A program made the position numbers and the translations under genes. Of a DNA stretch of 64,000 nucleotides, positions 52,786 to 60,411 are shown piece after piece. Under the pieces are notes generated by a model. The model had not been told where the DNA came from. It ran no database searches and saw only the letters and a program-made list of their open reading frames with translations. The DNA is from Loigolactobacillus binensis (GTDB lineage: Bacteria > Bacillota > Bacilli > Lactobacillales > Lactobacillaceae), in assembly GCF_005405165.1 (NCBI RefSeq), contig NZ_BJDN01000001.1:1-64000 (forward strand). Reading direction: 5' to 3'. Positions within the stretch are counted from its first letter, which is position 1. Every line of letters starts with the position of its first letter.

Positions 52786-52842
52786 ACTTTGACTTGTGCC
52801 AATTGTTGGACACTTGTCAAAGTTTAAAGATAATGATAAAGT
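52786..52842. promoter_or_regulatory. TetR operator and promoter between MMPL and tetR
   Basis: The 38-bp dyad ACTTTGAC ... GTCAAAGT (52786-52823) has an inner dyad TGTGCCAA/TTGGACAC. Promoter TTGTCA (52814-52819), 17 bp, TAAAGT (52837-52842) for tetR overlaps it. A leftward -10 (TATAAT on the minus strand, 52768-52763) suits the MMPL gene. The rest of 52586-52928 holds no gene. Confidence 0.6.
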
Positions 52843-52928
52843 GGGCGCAAGATGAAAACAAGCCGCAAAATTGGCGATTTGCAAAAATTTGGACAGATTC
52901 AGGAAAGTGTCAAAAAGGAGCAGGAATT

Positions 52929-53510
52929 TTGAAATATGATTTAACCAAGAAGCCGACTCGCGGGGCGCAGAGAACTTTAGCGGCTTTTTCGACCACAATG
53001 TTTGAGCTGCTAGCGCAGAAATCCTTTGAACAGATCAGTGTTAATGAAATTTGTCAGTTAAGTAACTTTCCGCGCGCAACGTTTTATAATTATTTTGATG
53101 ATAAATATGACCTTGTAAATTATTGTTGGTACACGTTGACGCAAGAAATTCATTTAGATGATGTTCAAAAAATTACTCCAGAGCAGGCCATGACTCCGAA
53201 GCAGGCATTAAGTATCTTTTTTGATCGTGTTTACCAATTGTTCACCGATCATAGTCAGAAGTTGACTGAAATTTTAAAAAATAATACATTGAACGGTCCG
53301 ATGGTGGTTAATTTTACGGACTACGTTAAATTAAATATGCAGGAGATCATTCACAATTGTTTGGATCTTTCTATGGTGCCAGTTCCGCTGGAATTGATTG
53401 CGGATCATTACAGTAATACGGTGTTGTTGGTGTTGGAGTGGGCCTTTTTACGGCGTGAGAATACTACGCTAGCCGATGCCCATCGGTATTTGGAATATTT
53501 GTTGAAGTAA
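52929..53510 (+). CDS. TetR-family regulator of the MMPL gene
   Basis: 193 residues. Helix-turn-helix: QISVNEICQLSNFPRATFYNYFDDKYDLVNY (about 37-67); the C-terminal part follows TetR_C patterns. The start is TTG at 52929 with GGAG 8 bp upstream; 45 in-frame codons further left overlap the promoter and dyad. The divergent MMPL transporter gene is the expected target. Confidence 0.85.
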   Translation: MKYDLTKKPTRGAQRTLAAFSTTMFELLAQKSFEQISVNEICQLSNFPRATFYNYFDDKYDLVNYCWYTLTQEIHLDDVQKITPEQAMTPKQALSIFFDRVYQLFTDHSQKLTEILKNNTLNGPMVVNFTDYVKLNMQEIIHNCLDLSMVPVPLELIADHYSNTVLLVLEWAFLRRENTTLADAHRYLEYLLK

Positions 53511-53589
53511 TGGCCTAAGCGCAAGTTCAAGCGCGCTTAAAAGCACGAGGGGAAAACTTAGCGGGAACGCTACTTATATAGGTAGGTTA

Positions 53590-53626
53590 AAAAAACGTTG
53601 ACTAGTTTTGCTAGTCAACGTTTTTT
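53590..53626. terminator. Bidirectional terminator
   Basis: AAAAAACGTTGACTAG, five-base loop, complement, T6; it overlaps the end of yaaA. Confidence 0.9.
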
Positions 53627-54373
53627 ACTATCCTCATTTATAAACACTAACTTAGTTTTTGTCGCTAACTCTGGCATAAACTGGTAATTTAACCGGTTAA
53701 ATTGCCGCAATTCAGCGAGCCGTTGAATGTTATTTTCCGCCATAAAACGAACCATTTCGCCGCGGGCCATTTTGGCTAAGGTGGCGCGGGTCTTAATTTT
53801 ACCATCGATCCAGTGTCCGAATACAATGTCGATCAGTGGTGTGTCAGGTTGTAAGTGGCGTTGGATGATTTTGGCGTATTCTTGGGAGGCTAAATTGATG
53901 ATCGGTTCTGTGTTTGTTTGCAGTGCTTGGTAAGGTTTCACGCCCCAAAAATCATATAAATTAGGGCTTTGGCCAACTTTTAAGCGCGCTTGCATTTCTA
54001 GACGGTAAGGCACAACACCGTCAAAAGGACGCAAAATACCGTAAAAACCAGATAGGATCCGAAGGTTGGCTTGGACATACGCTAATGCAGGGGCGGTAAA
54101 AACATCTGGGGCCATGTACTGATATTGAATACCGGAAAAGGCGAGCAAGGCCGGCGTTAATCGTTCTTTAAGATTGATTTGTTGCAACGACCGGTAGTTG
54201 GCTTTGGCTAATTTTTCATTACAGGCCCACAAACTTCTTAATTGTGCGTAGGATAATTGCCGCATAGTAGTCAAGATTTGTTGTGTTTCCGCTAGGTATT
54301 GTGGCAAGGCGGCAATGGCAAATGAATCGGTGTCGAGCCGCATTTTTTTAGCTGGTGCGATGATGATTTTCAT
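53615..54373 (-). CDS. yaaA: Peroxide-stress/DNA-binding protein YaaA
   Basis: 252 residues, the usual length. The family hallmarks MKIIIAPAKKM, FSGIQYQ, RILSGFYGILRPFDGVVPYRLEM and NLASQEYAKII are all there. In E. coli YaaA limits free iron and oxidative damage. It is expressed alone; the terminator overlaps its last codons. An AAGCGCGCTT palindrome (53982) lies inside it, encoding QARL on its strand. Confidence 0.95.
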   Translation of the reverse strand: MKIIIAPAKKMRLDTDSFAIAALPQYLAETQQILTTMRQLSYAQLRSLWACNEKLAKANYRSLQQINLKERLTPALLAFSGIQYQYMAPDVFTAPALAYVQANLRILSGFYGILRPFDGVVPYRLEMQARLKVGQSPNLYDFWGVKPYQALQTNTEPIINLASQEYAKIIQRHLQPDTPLIDIVFGHWIDGKIKTRATLAKMARGEMVRFMAENNIQRLAELRQFNRLNYQFMPELATKTKLVFINEDSKKR

Positions 54374-54502
54374 GGCAGAACCTCCGCGTAATTCGTAAGT
54401 CTATTTTAGCATTTTAATTAAGCCGCGGTTGTCAAAATTATTTGCTAGGCAAATCTATGCGGATTCCGTACACTGGAAGCAAAGGAAGTGGGGGAAATGT
54501 CA

Positions 54503-54895
54503 ATGATTATCGGCGAACGGCTTAAACAATGTCGGCAACAGCAGCAGTTATCGCAGGAAATGGAGGCGGCTAAATTGAAGGTTTCCCGCCAGACGATTTC
54601 CAATTGGGAAAATTCGCGTAGTTATCCGGATATTGAACGTTGCATTCATTTGGCTGATTTGTATGAATTATCTTTAGATGAATTGTTGAGGGGGGATCAA
54701 AAAATGGTCAAAAACTTGATTGATACCACTAATTTTGTCAAAGTTGGGCGTTTGATCGCGTTGGGGATTCTGCTGAATCTGGTTTTAGTGATCGGGTTGG
54801 TGTTTACGCTACAGTATTGGTGGGCGCTAGTATTAGTGGCGTTACTACTTTTAAATGTTTGCTGGTTATTTGTGCTTACGATTTGGGTTATTTAA
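54503..54895 (+). CDS. XRE regulator with C-terminal membrane segments (1)
   Basis: 130 residues. A Cro/CI helix-turn-helix (about 5-60; KVSRQTISNWENSRSYPDIE, with LDELL) is followed by two strong hydrophobic segments (about 87-105 and 107-127), so the DNA-binding part is tethered to the membrane. I choose ATG at 54503 because GGGGGA is 7 bp upstream; an ATG at 54497 is only 1-2 bp away from it. The small membrane protein 12 bp downstream is likely its operon partner. Confidence 0.75.
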   Translation: MIIGERLKQCRQQQQLSQEMEAAKLKVSRQTISNWENSRSYPDIERCIHLADLYELSLDELLRGDQKMVKNLIDTTNFVKVGRLIALGILLNLVLVIGLVFTLQYWWALVLVALLLLNVCWLFVLTIWVI

Positions 54896-54907
54896 GGAGG
54901 GGTCAAA

Positions 54908-55231
54908 ATGAAAATCACCTTGTTGTTTGTGGTTGGCGCCAGTTTTGCGGTCAATGCGATTTTATGCCAAGTCTTATTGTGGCGGTTAGTGCGCTTAGAC
55001 GCTGCTGCGCGCAATATTGCTCATCCACATTTGGCTGGGCTACTGGCGACCAGTGGGCAAAATGGGTCGGGGTTGTTCATGTATCTTATTTTGCGTCGCC
55101 AACGTGAAGTGATTGCTGAACTAGATGATGCGCCAAAGCGGCACCATTTGAAAATTCAGCTGACGGCTGGGTTTGCCGTTATGCTTAGTTTGTTTATCAG
55201 TTTTAGTCTTATTTTATTTTTGCTAAATTAA
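54908..55231 (+). CDS. Small membrane protein beside XRE regulator
   Basis: 107 residues. Hydrophobic segments about 4-26 and 83-106 flank a soluble loop (SGQNGSGLFMYLILRRQREV). AAGGAGGGG lies before the ATG, 12 bp after the XRE gene. No recognised family. I infer a membrane partner or target of the tethered regulator. Confidence 0.65.
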   Translation: MKITLLFVVGASFAVNAILCQVLLWRLVRLDAAARNIAHPHLAGLLATSGQNGSGLFMYLILRRQREVIAELDDAPKRHHLKIQLTAGFAVMLSLFISFSLILFLLN

Positions 55232-55367
55232 GCGCGCTTGACATCGCGCTTGCTCCTTTAGGCGTACGTGCTTAGAAACTTAGCCACGAATAACCACCAC
55301 GCCGACTTTCTTTTCTGGTATCTTAAATAGGGAGCCGTTATTCTCAAGGCATAGGAGGCTGGTTGGT

Positions 55368-55955
55368 ATGAAATTAGGTGCACAACTAAAAAGCGCACGC
55401 CAAAAATTAGGTGTGACCCAGGAAATCGTGGCCGCTGAGCTACACGTTTCTCGACAAACGATTTCTAGTTGGGAAAACGAACGCAGTTATCCCGACATCG
55501 CTAGCTTGATCGCACTTAGTGATTATTACCAGCTTTCGCTAGATGAATTATTAAAGGAGGATAACGGAATGGCAGATGATCTAGCACGGAAGGAACGCGA
55601 ACTAAAAGAGGCGCAGCGAATTTGGTTGATGTCGTATGTGGTTAATTTATTACTGTTGTTATTATTGTTAGCTAGAGATTTTGAATTATTCAGCATTAGG
55701 TGGAGTCACACGGCCGGTTTAGTTTTAGTGATGATTATTGGCATTAATGTTTACTTGCTATCAATTGCACGGAATAATTATCGCCGTTTGAAGGCACCAT
55801 CCAAGTTAACTAACAAGGTAAAATGGGGATTATTGCTATTTTGTTTAGTTTTAGGCATAGTATTTAGTACGATACAGCGTAACTTTTTGGAGATCACACT
55901 TGCACTTCTTTTTGTTGCGATCTATAAATTCATTAGAGCTTGTATTGCTCGTTAA
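55368..55955 (+). CDS. XRE regulator with C-terminal membrane segments (2)
   Basis: 195 residues. Helix-turn-helix (about 5-60; HVSRQTISSWENERSYPDIAS, LDELLKED) closely matches the first XRE protein, then four hydrophobic segments (about 88-103, 112-133, 148-168, 171-190). AGGAGG lies 9 bp before the ATG. It is clearly related to the other two XRE-membrane proteins here, so the locus is an expanded family. Confidence 0.75.
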   Translation: MKLGAQLKSARQKLGVTQEIVAAELHVSRQTISSWENERSYPDIASLIALSDYYQLSLDELLKEDNGMADDLARKERELKEAQRIWLMSYVVNLLLLLLLLARDFELFSIRWSHTAGLVLVMIIGINVYLLSIARNNYRRLKAPSKLTNKVKWGLLLFCLVLGIVFSTIQRNFLEITLALLFVAIYKFIRACIAR

Positions 55956-56063
55956 CGATTAGTCAGTAAATTCTATCAGAAAATAGCATAGTTTATTTTT
56001 CGCAAGTTGGGCTATCTAGCGGTACATTTTGTCCTGAAGCCAAAAGAATAAATCTTCTTAAAT

Positions 56064-56112
56064 AAAACTAGCGCGGTAGCAAAATTTGATTTTACTACCA
56101 CGCTAGTTTTTT
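56064..56112. terminator. Bidirectional terminator
   Basis: AAAACTAGCG-C-GGTAG pairs with CTACC-A-CGCTAGTTTT, with T tail. Confidence 0.85.
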
Positions 56113-56121
56113 GATCAAGTT

Positions 56122-56670
56122 TTAATTATAGATCGTTTTTTGATTGTATTTGATATAGCGGACGAAAAATTCGTATAAACTAAAAGTGATTTTTTGCGCT
56201 AGCGGCAGTAATGTGATGCCGATAACGAATAAAAATAGGCTCAAGATAACTTGGATAATGGCAAGTTGCTGTAAATTTAGCAAGTAAACCAGGAATGCAA
56301 TGACTGGGGATAGAATAAACGCGACAATGATCACCCATAATGCCAATAATAATGCAACTGCGGTAATTGCGCCGCCGGAGAAGAGCGTCATGTTAAAGAA
56401 AATGACGCCAAACAGGGCTAAGAAATTAATGTGCTTCATGTTTGTGGTGCCTTCTTTCTGTTGGGTGGCTTGCTTCGTTTCCGCTAGTAGCTCATCAATT
56501 GAAAGCTCATATAAACTACTGAGGTCTTTTAGCACGTAGATATTGGGGATCGTTTTGTTCTGTTCCCAACGCGAAACGGTTTGTCGAGTGACGTATAATT
56601 TTTTAGCAACAGCTGCTTGGGTCAGCTGTTTGGCCAAGCGTGCCGCTGATAGTGAATGACCTAGTGACAT
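56122..56670 (-). CDS. XRE regulator with C-terminal membrane segments (3)
   Basis: 182 residues. Helix-turn-helix (about 5-60; YVTRQTVSRWEQNKTIPNIY, LDELLAE), then three or four hydrophobic segments (about 82-100, 101-128, 130-160). On its strand AAAGGAGG stands 9 bp before the ATG at 56670; the 19 in-frame codons further out lack a ribosome site. It is the third member of the set, in opposite orientation. Confidence 0.75.
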   Translation of the reverse strand: MSLGHSLSAARLAKQLTQAAVAKKLYVTRQTVSRWEQNKTIPNIYVLKDLSSLYELSIDELLAETKQATQQKEGTTNMKHINFLALFGVIFFNMTLFSGGAITAVALLLALWVIIVAFILSPVIAFLVYLLNLQQLAIIQVILSLFLFVIGITLLPLAQKITFSLYEFFVRYIKYNQKTIYN

Positions 56671-56753
56671 TTTTCCGGCCTCCTTTTGTCCTTTATTATG
56701 GCGGATGGGCGGCCATAAGCAAAGCAACGATCTTGTTACATTCGCGGATAAAT

Positions 56754-56789
56754 AAAAATCAAGCGCGTTTTAAGCGCGCTTGATTTTTT
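56754..56789. terminator. Bidirectional terminator containing AAGCGCGCTT
   Basis: AAAAATCAAGCGCG pairs with CGCGCTTGATTTTT; the palindrome at 56772-56781 forms one arm. Confidence 0.85.
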
Positions 56790-56802
56790 GTGTGGGTGAC
56801 TA

Positions 56803-57162
56803 TTAGTTAGCAGCAACGATTAGTTTACTGATTTTACCGGCTGCATCAAATTCATAGTAATCATTACCTTGTAGTGTAAACAGAGCGCCCGATTTCTTTA
56901 TTCCTGCAACCGCCCAACTAGTTTTATAATTAACTGTAGTTGGGTCAGTATGAAAAACGTGTTTCAATGTTTGATTGCGCGTGAAGAAGCTGGTGAAAAA
57001 GGCCGCAATCTGTGCTTTACTGCTTACCTGGGAACCTGAGGCCGGAATGATCTGACTATCTGCGGCGAATAAACTAATGATGGTCTGTAAGGCTTGATTA
57101 TCATGCGCAGCGATATCGGATAACTCAAAGTAGGTTTGAATGGTTTGAACATTTTTATCCAT
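56803..57162 (-). CDS. SnoaL/NTF2-like protein
   Basis: 119 residues with the NTF2-like layout: an N-terminal helical part (TIQTYFELSDIAAHDNQAL), FFTSFFTRN, and a curved-sheet C-terminal part (FTLQGNDYYEFDAAGKISKL). The family binds small ligands or isomerises them; the role here is unknown. I prefer ATG at 57162, with an AAGAAGTG site on its strand. It is divergent from an ArsR-type regulator over a perfect 18-bp palindrome. Confidence 0.7.
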   Translation of the reverse strand: MDKNVQTIQTYFELSDIAAHDNQALQTIISLFAADSQIIPASGSQVSSKAQIAAFFTSFFTRNQTLKHVFHTDPTTVNYKTSWAVAGIKKSGALFTLQGNDYYEFDAAGKISKLIVAAN

Positions 57163-57183
57163 GAAAATCACTTCTTTTCGTTT

Positions 57184-57201
57184 GTTTAGTATATACTAAA
57201 C
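57184..57201. promoter_or_regulatory. Perfect 18-bp palindrome, ArsR operator
   Basis: GTTTAGTATATACTAAAC lies 22 bp outside the SnoaL start and 43 bp before the arsR-type start. TATACT at its centre could be a -10 on both strands. Confidence 0.7.
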
Positions 57202-57244
57202 AGATGAGAAAGCAATAAGTCTAGTTATATGAGGTGTTATCAAT

Positions 57245-57556
57245 ATGAATATAGTTTTACCGGTGCCGAAATTAGCCGATATAACATTGGCGGGAATTTT
57301 GAAGTCATTAAGCGATCCCACACGATTAACGATCGTAGCTCAATTATTTGCTGCAGAAGGTGAGGTTAGCTGTGCCGAGTTTAACGAGTTAGGTAAGAAA
57401 AGCAATTTATCGCAACATTATCGTAATTTACGGCTAAGTGGACTGATCAGTACGCGCCGTGAAGGGCGGCATAGTTATTTAACCTTACGTACCAAAGAAT
57501 TAGCAATAAAATTTCCTCAGCTGCTAGCGACCATCGTCAGCAACGCTAAATATTAA
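57245..57556 (+). CDS. ArsR-type winged-helix regulator
   Basis: 103 residues. LKSLSDPTRLTIVAQL and LSQHYRNLRLSGLISTRREGRHSYLTL are typical of ArsR winged helices. No metal-binding cysteine pair appears (only one Cys, in EVSCAEF), so it is probably not a metal sensor but a general repressor. GAGGTG precedes the ATG. It is divergent from the SnoaL-like gene, its likely target. Confidence 0.82.
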   Translation: MNIVLPVPKLADITLAGILKSLSDPTRLTIVAQLFAAEGEVSCAEFNELGKKSNLSQHYRNLRLSGLISTRREGRHSYLTLRTKELAIKFPQLLATIVSNAKY

Positions 57557-57638
57557 ATTTATTATCAAAATTTTGAAGTGGGGCCAGCGAATCTGTGAGG
57601 TATGGTATCATGAAGTATATCTTTAAAGGGAGCATTCC

Positions 57639-58364
57639 ATGAAAAAACGGACGAAAGTTTTACTGGGAATTGTAGTGGCTGTGTTAGTTCTGCTGGTGAG
57701 TGGTTGGGCTTATTTGCGTACCCAAATTTACCAACCTAGTCAGTCCGCAGAATCGGCGGCCCAGTCAGCCACTACCAGTGGGTCAGAGCTGATTTTTAAA
57801 AGTAAGTTAACGACCACGCCAATGGTGATTTTCTATCCGGGGGCATTGGTTGATCCTGCAAGCTATAGTGGTTGGGCCAAACAAGTGGCGGCAGCAGGGT
57901 ATCCCGTTTATATCGTGCGCTTTCCCATGGACCTGGCCGTTTTAGCGCCAAATAAAGCGGATCGTGTTTTAAAAAATTCACAGCGTGATTATGTGATCGG
58001 TGGCCATTCACTAGGCGGCGTTATGGCTAGTCGCTACGCTCAGAATCATCAAGAACGGTTAAAGGGTGTTTTCTTCTTAGCTAGTTATCCAGATGGTAAA
58101 GGTAGCTTGCGTTCCACGGTTTTACCGGTTTTGTCGATCACGGCTAGTCGTGATGGCGTATTGGATCAGACGGCTTATAAGAAAGCCAAATATAATTTAC
58201 CTAGAAATACCAAATACGTGCAGATCAAAGGCGGTAATCACGCTGGCTTTGGTAGTTACGGTAAACAAAAAGGCGATCAAACCGCGACGATCAGCAATCG
58301 AGCACAACAACGACAAGTCGCGACTAATTTAATTCAGTGGCTGCGTAGCGTTGATAAAAAATAA
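57639..58364 (+). CDS. Membrane-anchored alpha/beta hydrolase (Abhydrolase_5 type)
   Basis: 241 residues. One N-terminal membrane helix (about 5-26), then a hydrolase with oxyanion strand VIFYPGALVDP, nucleophile in VIGGHSLGGVM, acid in ITASRDGVL and His in GGNHAGFG. The compact order and position of the triad suit the Abhydrolase_5 family. It acts on the outer side of the membrane on an unknown substrate. It ends with a strong terminator. Confidence 0.8.
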   Translation: MKKRTKVLLGIVVAVLVLLVSGWAYLRTQIYQPSQSAESAAQSATTSGSELIFKSKLTTTPMVIFYPGALVDPASYSGWAKQVAAAGYPVYIVRFPMDLAVLAPNKADRVLKNSQRDYVIGGHSLGGVMASRYAQNHQERLKGVFFLASYPDGKGSLRSTVLPVLSITASRDGVLDQTAYKKAKYNLPRNTKYVQIKGGNHAGFGSYGKQKGDQTATISNRAQQRQVATNLIQWLRSVDKK

Positions 58365-58389
58365 AAATCCCACTTGTGGGATTTTTTTA
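58364..58389 (+). terminator. Terminator
   Basis: AAAAATCCCAC, two-base loop, GTGGGATTTTTTT. Between it and 58583 I see only a TATAAT (58493-58498), a possible -10 for the exporter operon. Confidence 0.9.
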
Positions 58390-58583
58390 TGCTCAATAAA
58401 TAATAAAAACAATAAGCACTATCAATAATTTGATAAATTTTACACAAAAAAGAACTAACTTGATTTGTCCTTTCGTAAATCATAAATATCTGTATAATTG
58501 AATTTGTGCGGAGATTAATCTACAGGAAAGGAAGTTTGCTGGTAGCTAAAAGTTAATTATTGAGCAAACAAGGTCAGAGTTGG

Positions 58584-59717
58584 ATGAAGAAATTATTACG
58601 GGGACGTTTTTGGATCATAGTGGGGGTTTTACTTGTTTTAGGCGTGATCGTCGCGGTGGGCTTAGTGAAAGCGAATAGCCAGCGGGCGGCGCAAAAGCAG
58701 CAATACCAGACCTATCAGGTCAAGCGTGATAGCGCGCTGTTACTAAAGGGCAAAGTAGCAGCGAAGGATACAGTCGCGGTTGAGACCGGCGTTAGCAGTA
58801 CGGGAACTTTGACGGCGATCAACGTTAAAAATGGGGAACACGTTGATCCCGGCACCGTCTTGATGACGTTTCACGATGATCAGGTGCAAAGTCAAATTGA
58901 TGACGCTAATCAGACCGTGGCGAAAACCGAGCTGGCAATTCAAAATGATCAGCAGGCGCTCACTACGTTGAAAAAGCAATCAAATCAGGCGGCAACGGTG
59001 ACCGCTGACAGTGGCACTGATAGTGCTGCTGCCGATTCTGGTAGCGCGGCTGATCAGTTGCAACAGGCACAGAATACGCTAGCAGCGGACCAATTGACGT
59101 TACAACAGACCAATGACAGTTTGACACGTTTACAGGCAAAGCTAGATCCGCAAGTAACGGCTAAAATCGCCGGCACGATCGCGTTGGATACCACCAATAA
59201 TAGTAATACTGGTATTCCAGATATGCAGATCATTAGTGACGGCCAGATCATTGACGGTCAAGTGACCGAGTACGATTACGCCAAGCTTAAACAAGACATG
59301 GCGGTCACTGTCCTGCCCGTCAGCAATACCGATCATTATCAAGGCAAAATTGTGACCATCGACCAAACGCCGCAAGCAGCTGCCCAAACAACTAGTGCGG
59401 CCCAAACTGGTGGCAGTGAAGCCGCAACCTATCAATTTACTGTAAAAATCGACCATAAATTGACTAATGGCTTTAATGTACAAATTCGCGTTCCCCAGAG
59501 CACGATTCGTTTACCAGCGGCTAGCTTAGTTAAAAAGGCTGGCGTGCGTTATGTTTATGTGGTCAAAAAACACAAGGCTTACCGGCAAAAGGTAGTGGTC
59601 AAGAAAGTTGCTGGCTACTGGCATTTAATGTCCGGTCTGCAACCTAAAACCACGATCATTACCAACCCAGATCGGCACTTAAAGAATGGGCAAGAGGTGA
59701 CGGTCAATGCTAATTGA
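58584..59717 (+). CDS. Membrane-fusion/adaptor subunit of an ABC exporter (MacA/HlyD-like)
   Basis: 377 residues from ATG at 58584 (an in-frame TTG eight codons earlier is possible; neither has a strong ribosome site). One membrane helix (about 8-30), a biotinyl-lipoyl-like half motif (GTLTAINVKNGEHVDPGTVLMTF), a coiled-coil hairpin (about 95-185) interrupted by a Ser/Ala-rich stretch, and a beta-barrel C-terminal region. Such subunits bridge the exporter to the cell surface. It overlaps the ATPase start by 11 bp and begins a three-gene transporter operon. Confidence 0.82.
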   Translation: MKKLLRGRFWIIVGVLLVLGVIVAVGLVKANSQRAAQKQQYQTYQVKRDSALLLKGKVAAKDTVAVETGVSSTGTLTAINVKNGEHVDPGTVLMTFHDDQVQSQIDDANQTVAKTELAIQNDQQALTTLKKQSNQAATVTADSGTDSAAADSGSAADQLQQAQNTLAADQLTLQQTNDSLTRLQAKLDPQVTAKIAGTIALDTTNNSNTGIPDMQIISDGQIIDGQVTEYDYAKLKQDMAVTVLPVSNTDHYQGKIVTIDQTPQAAAQTTSAAQTGGSEAATYQFTVKIDHKLTNGFNVQIRVPQSTIRLPAASLVKKAGVRYVYVVKKHKAYRQKVVVKKVAGYWHLMSGLQPKTTIITNPDRHLKNGQEVTVNAN

Positions 59718-60411
59718 GTTAAAAGCCGTCAATAAATACTATCAAAATGGGGCGCAAAACTTTCAGGTCTTGCGCGATATTAATTTGGCCATCGATCGCG
59801 GCGAATTTTTGTCGATCATGGGGCCGTCCGGCGCAGGTAAAACTTCCTTGATCAATTTAATTGGTTTTATTGATCGCCAATATGAAGGCGAGTACTTATT
59901 TAACGGGACGTCCTACCAAAAGGCCAGCGATAATACGTTGGCACGAATCCGTAATCGCAGTGTCGGTTTTGTCTTCCAAAATTTCAAGTTGATCGGCAAC
60001 AACACGATTTTAGAAAATGTTGAGCTACCGTTGCTTTATGGCGGGATGACTAAACGGGCCGCTAAGCCGATCGTTGAGCAAGCGCTGACTCGCGTCGGTT
60101 TACCTAACAGTAGTCAAAAGATCCCTAGTGAACTTTCTGGTGGCCAGCAACAGCGGGTCGCCATTGCGCGGGCGTTGGTACATCAGCCTAAATTTATTAT
60201 CGCTGACGAACCAACCGGCGCGCTAGACACTAAGACTTCGGCGGAGATCATGCAGATTTTTCGTGACCTTAATCGCAACGAGGGGACCACGATCGTTTTA
60301 GTGACCCATGATCCTCAGGTTTCGTTATACGGTGACCGGCTGATCAAAATTTTAGATGGTGCGATCACGGCCGATGAGCCAGTTGTGGGGGTGCAGCATG
60401 CGCTTCGCTGA
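59707..60411 (+). CDS. ABC transporter ATP-binding protein (MacB/LolD type)
   Basis: 234 residues. Walker A GPSGAGKTS (about 37-45), Q-loop VFQNFKLI, signature LSGGQQQR, Walker B FIIADEPTGALD and switch His in VTHD. The sequence ALVHQPKFIIADEPTGALDTKTS is the MacB/LolD subgroup. It energises the exporter with the flanking adaptor and permease, with which it overlaps on both sides. Confidence 0.92.
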   Translation: MLIELKAVNKYYQNGAQNFQVLRDINLAIDRGEFLSIMGPSGAGKTSLINLIGFIDRQYEGEYLFNGTSYQKASDNTLARIRNRSVGFVFQNFKLIGNNTILENVELPLLYGGMTKRAAKPIVEQALTRVGLPNSSQKIPSELSGGQQQRVAIARALVHQPKFIIADEPTGALDTKTSAEIMQIFRDLNRNEGTTIVLVTHDPQVSLYGDRLIKILDGAITADEPVVGVQHALR

